Positions 18,607 through 28,254 of a stretch of DNA of 64,000 bases are shown here, piece by piece. Within the stretch, counting starts at the first letter, position 1. Each line of letters begins with the position of its first letter. The stretch spans positions 18,206 through 82,205 of the forward strand of contig JAFCCO010000004.1 of NCBI GenBank assembly GCA_017610175.1, in the 5' to 3' direction. This DNA is from Candidatus Iainarchaeum sp. Its GTDB lineage: Archaea > Iainarchaeota > Iainarchaeia > Iainarchaeales > GCA-2688035. The notes beneath the pieces are model-generated. The model did no database searches. It saw only the letters and a program-made list of their open reading frames with translations, and had not been told where the DNA came from. The position numbers and the translations under genes were made by a program.

Positions 18607-19746
18607 ATGAAAAGCCTTGTTTTGTATCCATATCCAATGGAACTTGACGGAGTAAGCATCCAAGGGGCAATGCTCCACCGCGGACTCGTTGAGAACGGTG
18701 TTGAGTCTCTTGAGTGCGACCGCGAAGCCGACTTTGAAAAGGAATGGGTTTACAAAAGTTTCAAGCCCGACGTCTCAATCGGAATTGGGTACTGGGGCGA
18801 CACTCCTACTATTATTGAAAATCCAATGCACCACGGAGTGACACCGGTCCCGTGGCTTAATGCGGACGGTTGGGTTGCAAACTACCACGATGTGCTTAAC
18901 GATTTGCCCCTTATTATGGTTACTAGCCACTGGGTGAAGCACACCTACAATCGCGATGGGGTGAGCAACAAAAATCTTGAAGTAATGCCCATCGGGATTG
19001 ATATGGATGAAATGAGCCCCCTGCCCAAAGACCATCAAAGCGTCCAACAGATTAGAAAAATGCTTCGCATAAAACCGGAGCAGAAAATGATTCTTACAAT
19101 AGGTGGGGACACAACAAGCAAGGGCTTCCAGGAAGTGCTTCATGCACTGGGCAAAATTGACAAGGAATTTGGCGACTGGGTTTACGTTGGCAAGAGCTGG
19201 GAATGCAGGTCACCCTACTACCATTACAAAGAGGAACTCAAGATCATGCGCGATCTTGGAATTAGGAGAAAGGTTCGTTTCCTTGACGGTCCGATGTCAA
19301 GAAATATTATGAGGGCGCTGCTTAGCGCGTGCGATATTTACGCCGCCCCAAGCAGAATCGACGGCTTCGGGATGATTCAGGTTGAGGCACAGGCATGCGG
19401 AACGCCGGTTCTCGGAATTGACAGCATGGGAATCAAAGACACGGTAATTCACAACAAAACAGGATTGCTTGCAAAAGTTGGAGAGGAAACAAAGCTTACC
19501 GAAGAGTGGGCTTACAGATGGCACGGATTCAAAAAGAAGCACAAGATTAAGTTTGACGAACCAAAAACCTTTGCGGTCAAAGCCGATGTGGACGATTTAT
19601 CAAAACACCTGCATAAGATGCTAACCGAAGATGAATTCAGGGCAAAGCTTGGAACACAGGCAAGAGAACACGTTGTCAAAAACTTTGAATACAGGCATGT
19701 TGCAAAGCAAGTTGAAAACCTGATTCAGAAAAAGCTTCATCTTTAG
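18607..19746 (+). CDS. Glycosyltransferase, GT4-like
   Basis: GGDTTSKGFQEVLHALGKI, ACDIYAAPSRIDGFGMIQVEAQACGTPVLGIDSMGIKDTV (E-x7-E region); starts 1 nt after the PIG-L stop. Confidence 0.88.
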   Translation: MKSLVLYPYPMELDGVSIQGAMLHRGLVENGVESLECDREADFEKEWVYKSFKPDVSIGIGYWGDTPTIIENPMHHGVTPVPWLNADGWVANYHDVLNDLPLIMVTSHWVKHTYNRDGVSNKNLEVMPIGIDMDEMSPLPKDHQSVQQIRKMLRIKPEQKMILTIGGDTTSKGFQEVLHALGKIDKEFGDWVYVGKSWECRSPYYHYKEELKIMRDLGIRRKVRFLDGPMSRNIMRALLSACDIYAAPSRIDGFGMIQVEAQACGTPVLGIDSMGIKDTVIHNKTGLLAKVGEETKLTEEWAYRWHGFKKKHKIKFDEPKTFAVKADVDDLSKHLHKMLTEDEFRAKLGTQAREHVVKNFEYRHVAKQVENLIQKKLHL

Positions 19747-20885
19747 AAGAAAGGAACTTTTTTTGTTGCAACACTTTCAGATGCAAGAATAAACGCACCC
19801 GCACTCCAGGCATGGTAACTGCTTCCGCCGGCCTTCCTTGTTCCGGGGTGCACCCATTCATTAAATTCCCACTTGTAATTAACGCCAAGCTTGTTGCAGC
19901 GCAAAAGCTTTTTCAACTCATGCTCTGCCCTTTCAAACCGCTCAGCCTTAACAAGCGCGGTAACATAAAAGCCCCCAACATACGGCCAGATGCCTCCATT
20001 AATATAATAATTTGGCTTTGCCGCAAGGCATTTGCTGAAATAATCCTGCCACTCCTTTGCCCCACGCCTGATTGGGGGATAAATAACGCGAACAGGATAC
20101 GGCTTGTCAATCCCCTTTTTGTCAACAAAGTCAAGAATTGATTCTGCTTCCTCTTTGCCCGCAAGGCCTCCGCAAACGGCAAGCATGTTTCCAAGGGAAT
20201 CAAACCATTTTTCCTGCTCGGTAATCCCGTCATGCCCCTTCCATCTCCAGGGAAGAAAGTAGCCGAGTTTTTTATCAAACAGGTTCACATGCCTGTGGTC
20301 CCCCATTGCGGCGGACTTCACCTTTTTTGCAAGGGAAGTTTTGTCAAACAATTTCAAAGCAGAGTAATACATTGCAATCGAGTTTACTGTGTGCCCGTAC
20401 TTGTGGGGGAAGCAATCCTGCCAGTCACTTGTCGGGTGCTGTTCAGGCAAATAGTCCTCGCCTGTGTCCTGGCAAAGCAGCCAGAAGAACGCTTTGTCAA
20501 TCTCCTTTTTTCTTTTTCTAAGAAGCGAACGGTCCTTGTAGGCCAAAGCATATGCCTTCATCCCAAGCAGCCACCAAAGTGTGCTGTCAATTGTTGCAAA
20601 AGTTGACTGCTTTCTTCTCTTGGGGTCCCAGTTGTCAACCGCGTTTGGAATCTGACCAACAGCACTCTGGTTCCTTACAAGTGTTTCAAGAGTTATGCTA
20701 AACTGGGTCTTGAACTGCTTTTCTGGGTCGGCAACGCTTGCCCCAATCAGGCCAATCATACTGTCCCTGGAAAACACCATATTGTAGCCGCCCCTGCCGC
20801 CACTTGCGTGCATTCCATGCGGGGTGCTGCATTTTTGCAGGGCAATTCTTGCCCTCTTAAGTGCTTCTTCCTGCTGACCCATCAA
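19743..20885 (-). CDS. (alpha/alpha)6-barrel glycoside hydrolase (GH100/debranching-enzyme-like)
   Basis: YNMVFSRDSMIGLIGA, DSTLWWLLGMKAYA, TSDWQDCFPHKYGHTVNS, NYYINGGIWPYVGGFYVTAL, WSAGAFILA. Confidence 0.7.
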   Translation of the reverse strand: MMGQQEEALKRARIALQKCSTPHGMHASGGRGGYNMVFSRDSMIGLIGASVADPEKQFKTQFSITLETLVRNQSAVGQIPNAVDNWDPKRRKQSTFATIDSTLWWLLGMKAYALAYKDRSLLRKRKKEIDKAFFWLLCQDTGEDYLPEQHPTSDWQDCFPHKYGHTVNSIAMYYSALKLFDKTSLAKKVKSAAMGDHRHVNLFDKKLGYFLPWRWKGHDGITEQEKWFDSLGNMLAVCGGLAGKEEAESILDFVDKKGIDKPYPVRVIYPPIRRGAKEWQDYFSKCLAAKPNYYINGGIWPYVGGFYVTALVKAERFERAEHELKKLLRCNKLGVNYKWEFNEWVHPGTRKAGGSSYHAWSAGAFILASESVATKKVPFF

Positions 20886-20909
20886 AAGAATAGATGATTT
20901 AACTAGTAT

Positions 20910-21491
20910 TTAATTATTCGCAGCTTTGAACTCGTCTTTCAGCATAGAATACAGTTTAAGGTCCTTAAAGCCGCCAAAAGCGGGATTGCATTTCTTGCGC
21001 AATACCCCCTCAAACTTAAAGCCAACCTTTTCAATCACGCGCCTGCTTGAATCGTTTCCAATAACGTGGCTGACCTGGACCCTGTTTAGTTTTAGCTCGT
21101 TGAATGCGTAATCCAGCATTATGCGGACCGCTTCAGGCATTATCCCCCTTCCCCTGTGCGCCTTGCCAAGGTGGTATGCAAGTTCAGCGCAACTGTTCGG
21201 TTTGTCAATTTTGATAAGGCCAATGTTTCCGACGGGCGTAGTCTCCCCCTTTGAAACAATCGCAAGGTCAATGCGCCCGCCTGTTTGCCTCTCTGCCTCA
21301 GATCTGCTTATGAAGTCAACCGCATGCTTCAGATTGTAGGGGTGCGGGATGTGGGTAACTTTTCCTAAATCAATTTCATCACAGCTTGCCCTAAGGGCTT
21401 CTGCATCGCTTGCACTCCAATACCTTAAGAAAATCCCTTTTCCCTCAAGTTCCACCAGCACACCTCTTGTTACTATTTTTATTCGCAACAC
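20910..21491 (-). CDS. GNAT family N-acetyltransferase (RimJ/L-like)
   Basis: ELAYHLGKAHRGRGIMPEAVRIMLDYAFNELKLNRVQVSHVIGNDSSRRVIEKVGFKFEGVLRK; GTG at 21461 is an alternative start. Confidence 0.88.
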   Translation of the reverse strand: MLRIKIVTRGVLVELEGKGIFLRYWSASDAEALRASCDEIDLGKVTHIPHPYNLKHAVDFISRSEAERQTGGRIDLAIVSKGETTPVGNIGLIKIDKPNSCAELAYHLGKAHRGRGIMPEAVRIMLDYAFNELKLNRVQVSHVIGNDSSRRVIEKVGFKFEGVLRKKCNPAFGGFKDLKLYSMLKDEFKAANN

Positions 21492-21592
21492 TTATTTTAA
21501 TATGAAAAGAAACCCTGAAAAGGAGCTTTTGCCGGTTGGAAGTTAAAGGATTTAAAGTAATGCATCCCATAATTTGTTAGCTTTCAAAGCAA

Positions 21593-21630
21593 TTTTCTTT
21601 TGGCAAAGCTTTCCTTTTTCCAAAAGAAAA
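21593..21630. repeat. 11-bp perfect inverted repeat in the tRNA-Pro 5' leader
   Basis: TTTTCTTTTGG (21593-21603) and CCAAAAGAAAA (21620-21630), ending 6 nt before the tRNA. Confidence 0.7.
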
Positions 21631-21636
21631 GGTTCT

Positions 21637-21711
21637 GGGACGGTAGTATAGCTTGGTCTAGTATTCGGCGTTCGGGGCGCCGTGACGGGGGTTCAAATCC
21701 TCCCCGTCCCA
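21637..21711 (+). tRNA. tRNA-Pro (anticodon CGG), CCA not encoded
   Basis: Acceptor GGGACGG/CCGTCCC; anticodon arm CGGCG-TTCGGGG-CGCCG (anticodon 21673-21675); T-loop TTCAAAT; discriminator A. Confidence 0.92.
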
Positions 21712-21788
21712 TTCCCGAGCTTTGGCGAGGAAACACTTTTAAAGTAGTTAGACCTTATTTTGTTAAACAGTTTTTTGGTGGGTTGGGT

Positions 21789-23492
21789 ATGAAAGGAAAA
21801 GACATCCTTAATGAGATTAGTTCCACATCCAGTGGCGAATTTTACACACCTATCCCGGAGGGCTACAAGGCGGGCAAAACCAAATATGTAATTATTACCG
21901 GCAGTGTCATGTCAGGGGTTGGAAAGGGAACCATTTCAAGCAGCCTGTGCAAGTGCCTGCAGGACCGGGGCCTGAAAGTTGAACCCATCAAGCTTGAAGC
22001 CTACCTAAACGTTGATTCCGGGACATTGAACCCATACAGGCACGGCGAAGTTTTTGTGCTGGATGACGGTTACGAAACAGACCTTGACCTTGGAACCTAC
22101 GAGCGAATGCTTGACAAGAACCTTACAAGAGACCACTTTGTCACATCAGGGCGAATTTACCAGACAATAATTGAGAAAGAGCGTGCAGGCAAGTATCTGG
22201 GACGCGATGTGCAGTTCATTCCACACGTAACAGGTGAAATCAAAAGCATTGTCAGGAACATGGCAATGAAAAGCAAGGCAGACATCATTTCAATTGAGAT
22301 TGGTGGGACAGTCGGCGATTATGAAAATATGTTTGCCCTCGAAGCACTGAGGGAACTGCAGTATGAAGAGGGCAGGGAAAACGTTTGCTTTGTAAACATC
22401 ACTTACATAATGGAACCAAAGAGTTTGGGCGAGCAAAAAAGCAAGGCGGCACAGCTTGGAATAAAGCGCCTGATTGCAATGGGAATTCAGCCGGACATTA
22501 TTGTCTGCAGAAGCCAGTCAAAACTCAAACAAAACATTCGCGAAAAAATCAGTCTCAACACAAACGTCCCGCTTGACCGCGTAATCGGAGTGCACAACGT
22601 TGAAAACATTTACTCACTGCCCTTAACACTGCGCGAAAGCGGCTTTGACCAGAGAATTCTTGAAATATTTGAAATGGACAAGAAATTCAAGGCAAACGGA
22701 AACTCCGGATTAAAGGAATGGGTTAAGAACACAAGTGTGACAAGCTCAAAGGACCCGATTGTTGTCGGGATTGCCGGAAAATACACCGAGGGCGGAGACG
22801 CCTACATCAGCATTCTTAAGGCACTTGAGCACTGCAGTTTTGCACTAAACCACCGTGTTGAAGTCAAGTGGATTGAGTCCACAAAAATTGAGAAAGACCA
22901 GATAAAAGTTGACGAGGCAATTAAGGGAGTTGATGGGATTATTGTGCCCGGGGGCTTTGGCTCAAGAGGGGTTGAGGGAAAAATAAAGGTCGCACAGTAC
23001 TGCCGCGAAAACAATATTCCATACCTTGGGCTTTGCCTGGGATTCCAAATCGCACTCATTGAATTTGCAAGAAACGTTCTGAAGCTTGAGGACGCAAACA
23101 GCACAGAATTTGAGCCAAAGGCAAAGCACCCGGTTGTAGACCTGCTCCCTGAGCAAATGGACATAGAGGGACTGGGCGGAAACATGCGTTTGGGAGGCAG
23201 AAACGTTGAAGTAAAAGAAGGGACAATTGCCTCAAGAATTTTTAACAAGGCAAAAAGTGTCAGAAGAAGGTTCAGGCACAGGTTTGAATGCAATCCGGAT
23301 TACATCAAGCAGTTTGAGGAAAACGGAATCGTGTTCTCGGGAAAGGCTCCAAAGCAACCGATTATGCAGATTTTGGAAGTTCCTTCACTCAAGTTTTTGA
23401 TGGCTTCACAGTTCCACCCTGAACTCACCTCAAGGCCGCGCCACCCGGACGAAATGTTCCTCGAATTTGTGAAGAACTGTGCTAAAAAGTAA
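21789..23492 (+). CDS. pyrG: CTP synthase
   Basis: TKYVIITGSVMSGVGKGTISSSL; glutamine amidotransferase YLGLCLGFQIALIEFARNV. Start placed at MKGKDILNEIS because the longer ORF reads through the tRNA. Confidence 0.97.
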   Translation: MKGKDILNEISSTSSGEFYTPIPEGYKAGKTKYVIITGSVMSGVGKGTISSSLCKCLQDRGLKVEPIKLEAYLNVDSGTLNPYRHGEVFVLDDGYETDLDLGTYERMLDKNLTRDHFVTSGRIYQTIIEKERAGKYLGRDVQFIPHVTGEIKSIVRNMAMKSKADIISIEIGGTVGDYENMFALEALRELQYEEGRENVCFVNITYIMEPKSLGEQKSKAAQLGIKRLIAMGIQPDIIVCRSQSKLKQNIREKISLNTNVPLDRVIGVHNVENIYSLPLTLRESGFDQRILEIFEMDKKFKANGNSGLKEWVKNTSVTSSKDPIVVGIAGKYTEGGDAYISILKALEHCSFALNHRVEVKWIESTKIEKDQIKVDEAIKGVDGIIVPGGFGSRGVEGKIKVAQYCRENNIPYLGLCLGFQIALIEFARNVLKLEDANSTEFEPKAKHPVVDLLPEQMDIEGLGGNMRLGGRNVEVKEGTIASRIFNKAKSVRRRFRHRFECNPDYIKQFEENGIVFSGKAPKQPIMQILEVPSLKFLMASQFHPELTSRPRHPDEMFLEFVKNCAKK

Positions 23493-23495
23493 GAA

Positions 23496-23669
23496 TCAGG
23501 CCTTTTCTGCCCTTTCAGGAAGCATTATTGGAATTCCATTCTCAACAGGATATGCAAGCCGGCAAACACTGCAAACTATTCTGCTTCCGGCTTGGTCGTA
23601 ATCTATTTTCCCCATGCATTTCGGGCATGCAAGAACCTCAAGCAGCTTTTGCGGAATCTCCTCTGACAT
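23496..23669 (-). CDS. Trm112-like zinc-ribbon protein
   Basis: LLEVLACPKCMGKIDYDQAGSRIVCSVCRLAYPVENGIPIMLPERA. Confidence 0.85.
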   Translation of the reverse strand: MSEEIPQKLLEVLACPKCMGKIDYDQAGSRIVCSVCRLAYPVENGIPIMLPERAEKA

Positions 23670-23798
23670 GAACAAATTGTTGCGCAAAATGTTTAAAACA
23701 AGAAACTGGCTTTTAGGTTTTAGGCTAAGAAAGCCAAAGCGCTTATTAAATATATATTATTCTTTTATTAATAGCCAAAAATAACTAAGGTTTGCCAA

Positions 23799-24950
23799 AT
23801 GACTGTTGAAAAGATTTTTTTAGAGGGAAAGGAAATTGTGCTGGTTGGAACCGCGCACATCAGCCAGAAATCAACCGATTTGGTGAAGGAAACAATCAAA
23901 AAAGAGCACCCTGACTCGGTCGGGGTGGAACTTGACAACCAGCGCTTTATGCAGTTAAGGTCCGGAAAAAAATGGCTTGAAATGGACATTGCACGCATTG
24001 TAAAGGAGGGCAAAACATATCTTTTCCTCATAAACATTCTTCTTGCAAACATGCAGCGCAAGCTGGGAAAACAGCTTGGAATAAAACCCGGAATGGAAAT
24101 GCTTGAAGCAATAAAAATTAGCGGCGAAAATGGAATCAGGGTGGAGCTGCTTGACAGGGATGTAAGAGTAACCCTGAAGCGCGCACTCATACTCACAGGG
24201 TTTTTTGAAAAGCTGAGGCTTGGGTTGGATGTTCTTTTCTCGCTTTTCCAGCAGCCGGAGCCGCTGACGGAGAAAAGCATTGAGCAACTTAAAGACAAGG
24301 ACACACTTAACGCGCTTATGGCGGAACTGAGCGTAAAAATGCCGTCGGTAAAGCGGGTTTTGGTTGACGAAAGGGACTTGTTTATTGCAACCCGCATAAT
24401 GCAAATGCACGGCAACAAGGTTGTCGCGATTGTGGGAGCAGGCCACATTGAGGGAATTAAAAAAAATTTGGGAAAAAGGGCAGACATGCGTGAGCTTCTA
24501 TCAATTCCAAAGAAAAAAAGCTTACTGCGTTTCATAAAGTATTTAGTTCCGATTGCATTGATTGCACTGCTTGGCTACGGGTTTTACACAAAGGGAGTTG
24601 CAGTTACTGCACAACTTATTCTGATGTGGTTCCTGATTAACGGGATTCTTTCGGCACTGGGAGCCTTGCTTGCAAGAGCCCACCCGTTTTCAATTGCAAC
24701 GGCTTTCCTTGCGGCGCCGTTTACTTCACTGCATCCTGCGTTTGCAGCCGGATGGTTTGCGGCGGCAGTTGAGGCAAAAATGCGGTGCCCAAAGGTAAAG
24801 GATTTCCAGGGCCTGCAGAACCTTGAGTCTTACTCAGATTTTTCAAATAACCGCGTTACACGCGTGCTTCTTGTGGCAGCGTATTCAAATCTGGGCAGCA
24901 CCATTGGAACAATTGTGGCTTTGCCCTACATTCTTTCACTGCTGGGCTAA
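23799..24950 (+). CDS. TraB family membrane protein
   Basis: IVLVGTAHISQKSTDLVKETI, VGVELDNQRF, VAIVGAGHIEGIKKNLG, C-terminal TM helices. Confidence 0.9.
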   Translation: MTVEKIFLEGKEIVLVGTAHISQKSTDLVKETIKKEHPDSVGVELDNQRFMQLRSGKKWLEMDIARIVKEGKTYLFLINILLANMQRKLGKQLGIKPGMEMLEAIKISGENGIRVELLDRDVRVTLKRALILTGFFEKLRLGLDVLFSLFQQPEPLTEKSIEQLKDKDTLNALMAELSVKMPSVKRVLVDERDLFIATRIMQMHGNKVVAIVGAGHIEGIKKNLGKRADMRELLSIPKKKSLLRFIKYLVPIALIALLGYGFYTKGVAVTAQLILMWFLINGILSALGALLARAHPFSIATAFLAAPFTSLHPAFAAGWFAAAVEAKMRCPKVKDFQGLQNLESYSDFSNNRVTRVLLVAAYSNLGSTIGTIVALPYILSLLG

Positions 24951-25274
24951 TTACATTACGCTTGAGCCAACGGCAATGTCCCTGTCAAGGGTTAGAAGAA
25001 CAACTCCGTTCTCTGAGTCGGCCGCAAGAAGCATTCCGTTGCTTTCAATTCCCGCAATTTTTGCGGGCTCAAGGTTTGCAACAACCACAATTGTTTTTCC
25101 CACAAGCTCTTCTGCACTGTAGGCAGGCTTTAATCCGGCAACAAGTGTTCTCGGAGTTTCCTCCCCAAGGTCTATTTCAAGCTTCACAAGCTTGTCTTTT
25201 CCCTCAATGTCCTCTGCCTTTGTAATCTTTGCAACTTTAAGTTCTGTTTTTTGGAATTCGTTGAATGAAATCAA
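24951..25274 (-). CDS. Stand-alone tRNA-binding (MetRS beta/Trbp111-like) protein
   Basis: FQKTELKVAKITKAEDIEGKDKLVKLEIDLGEETPRTLVAGLKPAYSAEELVGKTIVVVANLEPAKIAGIESNGMLLAA. Confidence 0.9.
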   Translation of the reverse strand: MISFNEFQKTELKVAKITKAEDIEGKDKLVKLEIDLGEETPRTLVAGLKPAYSAEELVGKTIVVVANLEPAKIAGIESNGMLLAADSENGVVLLTLDRDIAVGSSVM

Positions 25275-25286
25275 GTAACCAGCCTC

Positions 25287-25685
25287 CTATTTGATTATAT
25301 CAACTACTTCTGCATCATCATTAAAATCCTTTATTTCCCCGGAACCAATCTCAATTGCCTGGCTCTCATTAACCATGCAGTAAACCGTTTCGTTCAGCAT
25401 TACCTTGGGGTCAATAAGCACTTTAACTCCGTAAATGGAGACAGGGGGAAGAAACTCCTTTCTGTAGCCCGTAATCTCAAATGTTTCCTCTTCGTCCACG
25501 GGCTTAACCTTTTCACCGGCTGCGTTTTCAATTTTTGCAAAGTCAAGCGTGCTCGATTTAAGGGAAATTGCAAGAATTTGTGTTTCACCCGCTGCAAAAA
25601 GCCTGCATCTGATGAATATTACTCCTTTGGGAAGCAGAACAATCTTTGCCTTAAGGCCCACCGATTTAATAAAGTCCTCAACCAT
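25287..25685 (-). CDS. Conserved hypothetical protein
   Basis: Gene-sized ORF between the MetRS-beta-like gene and metK, same strand. Confidence 0.55.
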   Translation of the reverse strand: MVEDFIKSVGLKAKIVLLPKGVIFIRCRLFAAGETQILAISLKSSTLDFAKIENAAGEKVKPVDEEETFEITGYRKEFLPPVSIYGVKVLIDPKVMLNETVYCMVNESQAIEIGSGEIKDFNDDAEVVDIIK

Positions 25686-25737
25686 AGTAGCAAGAAATAG
25701 GGAAAGGAAATAAATAAAAAAGGAAAAAATACCGGCC

Positions 25738-26898
25738 TTAGAGGCCAGCGTCTTTCTTCAATGCGTCCACTCTGTCGGTCTTTTCCCAGGTGAATTCCGG
25801 AAGTTCACGCCCAAAGTGCCCGTAATTTGTTGTTTTTCTAAAGATTGGCCTTCGCAGGTCAAGCTCCTCAATTATGTTGCCTGGCTTGAAGTTGAAGTTC
25901 TTCATCACAGCTTTGTGAATCTTGCTTGCGTCAACCTTTGCGGTTCCGTGCAGATCAATGAACACACTTGTGGGGTCTGTTCCGCCGATTGCGTAACTCA
26001 GCTGAACCTCTGCCCTTGTGGCCAAACCTGCCGCAACAATGTTCTTTGCAACATATCTTGCATAGTATGCGGCTGATCTGTCAACCTTTGAAGGGTCCTT
26101 TCCTGAGAAGGCTCCGCCGCCGTGGTTTCCCACTCCGCCGTATGTGTCCTGGATTATCTTTCTTCCAGTGCATCCTGAGTCGGCAACAGGTCCCCCAATA
26201 ACAAACCTTCCGGTGTTGTTGATGTAGTAGTTGGTCTTGTCATCGGTTAGGTCGCCGCAAACCGGTTCAATTACCTTTTCCTTAATGTCTTCCCTGAGCT
26301 TTTCAAGCTCAATGTCCTCATCGTGCTGTGTTGCAAGAACTATGCTGTCAATCCTCACCGGCTTGTCTTTCTCGTATTCAACTGTAACCTGTGTCTTTCC
26401 GTCAGGCCTAAGGTATGAAAGAACATTGTCCTTTCTTGCCCTCATAAGGGTTTCAGCAAGCCTGTGCGCAAGCCTGATTGGTGCAGGCATTAATTCTTCA
26501 GTCTCAGTGCAGGCATAACCGGACATCATTCCCTGGTCTCCCGCTCCAACCTGCTCCTTTGATTCCTTTGTCACACCCATTGAGATGTCAGGGCTCTGCT
26601 CGTGGATTGATGTTAGAACTCCAACGCTCTGGTAGTCAAAACCGTACTCTGGCTTTGAATATCCAACGTCTTTTAGAACATCCCTTACGGTTTTCTGAAT
26701 GTCAATATAAGCCTTTGTGGTAATTTCACCGGTCACAACAATGAATCCCATTCCGGCCATTGTTTCACAGGCAACCCTTGCGTAAGGATCTTCGCCGTAA
26801 ATTGCGTCAAGCACGGCATCGCTAATCTGGTCACACACCTTATCAGGGTGGCCCTCAGTCATTGCTTCACTTGTAAACATATATTTTCCATTTCTCAT
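25738..26898 (-). CDS. metK: S-adenosylmethionine synthetase, bacterial/eukaryotic-type MetK
   Basis: [78 protein letters not shown]. Confidence 0.96.
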   Translation of the reverse strand: MRNGKYMFTSEAMTEGHPDKVCDQISDAVLDAIYGEDPYARVACETMAGMGFIVVTGEITTKAYIDIQKTVRDVLKDVGYSKPEYGFDYQSVGVLTSIHEQSPDISMGVTKESKEQVGAGDQGMMSGYACTETEELMPAPIRLAHRLAETLMRARKDNVLSYLRPDGKTQVTVEYEKDKPVRIDSIVLATQHDEDIELEKLREDIKEKVIEPVCGDLTDDKTNYYINNTGRFVIGGPVADSGCTGRKIIQDTYGGVGNHGGGAFSGKDPSKVDRSAAYYARYVAKNIVAAGLATRAEVQLSYAIGGTDPTSVFIDLHGTAKVDASKIHKAVMKNFNFKPGNIIEELDLRRPIFRKTTNYGHFGRELPEFTWEKTDRVDALKKDAGL

Positions 26899-27011
26899 CA
26901 AATCACTCCATCTATTTAAAACAAACAAAAACTATATCCAAACAAGCCAAGTTAGCTTTAAAACTGAATGTTTTTTGAAAGAATTATTCCGATAAGAATT
27001 TAATTGTTCTT

Positions 27012-27587
27012 TTGCACAGTCAATGCATGCTTCCAAGCCTTTCAGAGATTAAAGCGCTCAGAAAAAGGCAGAACCTTACACAGTCACAGCTTGCCTCCTT
27101 AAGCAATGTTTCGCAGAGCCTTATTGCAAAGCTTGAGGCAGACAAGATTGTGCCAACCTATGACAAGGCAAAAAGGCTGTTTGATACGCTTGAACGGATT
27201 CACGAAGAAAGCAGCCTTGCCGCAAAGGACATTATGACCACAAAAGTGCTGTACGCCACAGAGCAGGAAAGCATCAAGTCTGCAGTCAAAAAACTTGAAA
27301 AAAACGCACTTTCACAGCTTCCGGTACTGCATAACGGGCAAAATGTCGGCCTTGTAACCGAACGCGGCCTGCTTGCAAAAATAGGCCGCGGCGGAGTGGA
27401 TGTTGACAAATGCATTGTGGAGGATGCAATGGATGACGCATGCCCCACAATTCAGGAAAATACACCCCTAAAAGTTGTTTCACAGCTGCTTGACTACAAC
27501 AATGCTGTGCTGGTTAAAAAGAAGGGCAAAATCAGGGGAATAATCACCAAATCAGACCTCCTTAAAACAATGCTAAAGGCCCGCTAA
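27012..27587 (+). CDS. HTH (Xre-type) plus paired CBS-domain regulator
   Basis: LRKRQNLTQSQLASLSNVSQSLIAKLEADKIVPTYDKAKRLFDTL; two CBS repeats (DIMTTKVLYATEQESIKSAVKKL..., DAMDDACPTIQENTPLKVVSQLL...). Confidence 0.9.
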   Translation: MHSQCMLPSLSEIKALRKRQNLTQSQLASLSNVSQSLIAKLEADKIVPTYDKAKRLFDTLERIHEESSLAAKDIMTTKVLYATEQESIKSAVKKLEKNALSQLPVLHNGQNVGLVTERGLLAKIGRGGVDVDKCIVEDAMDDACPTIQENTPLKVVSQLLDYNNAVLVKKKGKIRGIITKSDLLKTMLKAR

Positions 27588-27631
27588 ATGTCCTGAAAAG
27601 GGCAAAAACCCTATTTAAACGATATCTTTAA

Positions 27632-27658
27632 ATACTTCTACAGGAGGAAGTATATAAC
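27632..27658 (+). promoter_or_regulatory. Promoter of surface-protein operon with 7-bp inverted repeat overlapping TATA
   Basis: ATACTTC-tacaggag-GAAGTAT (27632-27653) overlapping gtatataac. Confidence 0.45.
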
Positions 27659-27707
27659 AGGGCTTAGTTAACAAGTGAAATACAGGTTGCTCTGGAGGGG
27701 TTATTCA

Positions 27708-28253
27708 GTGACAAAACACAGTCTTGCGATTCTAGCATTGCTATTGATTTGTTCAAATGTCTTGGCAAGCAGCATAGGCGTGCCCGGCACAATCTATTTG
27801 TATGAGGAAAAAAACTCAACAACAATTACAATTGAAAACAGCGAAAGCTATTCACAAAACTTTGAATTGGAAGCAATCTTTCCAACAGCCATTTCACTCA
27901 GCAGGGAAAGCGGAACAATTTCCGCAAACCGCGGCACAAGTTTAACAATCACAATCCAGCCCAGAGCAGGCCTCATCGGGCAAACTTATGAGGGGAAGGT
28001 AATTGCAACAATTGGCGAGGAAGAAATTTCAAGGCCTATGAGAATTGTTTTCAGGAAAGCAAAGGCTGCAGACAAAACACCAGCAGACCCTGAGCCATCC
28101 AACAACACAGGTTCGGCAACAACCGGATTCTTTACAGTTGCATCACCAAACGCGGTTTCAGACCTTTTGCTGAACGCGTTCCTTGGGCTTGTTGCAGCAA
28201 TTCTTTTGATTGCATTTATTGCAAGGTTTACAAAACGACTGGAGGGCCACTAA
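27708..28253 (+). CDS. Secreted protein with C-terminal TM anchor, NEW3/Ig-like domain
   Basis: GTG start preceded by GGAGGGG; signal peptide (HSLAILALLLICSNVLA); C-terminal TM LLLNAFLGLVAAILLIAFIARF. Confidence 0.7.
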   Translation: MTKHSLAILALLLICSNVLASSIGVPGTIYLYEEKNSTTITIENSESYSQNFELEAIFPTAISLSRESGTISANRGTSLTITIQPRAGLIGQTYEGKVIATIGEEEISRPMRIVFRKAKAADKTPADPEPSNNTGSATTGFFTVASPNAVSDLLLNAFLGLVAAILLIAFIARFTKRLEGH

Positions 28254-28254
28254 A

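Noticed and set aside
21600-21788. N-terminal 63-aa extension of the CTP synthase ORF
   Set aside because: It translates the tRNA-Pro gene; the CTP synthase-like protein can start at ATG 21789.
23768-24535. 255-aa minus-strand ORF
   Set aside because: Antisense of the TraB family gene; Ser-rich shadow translation.
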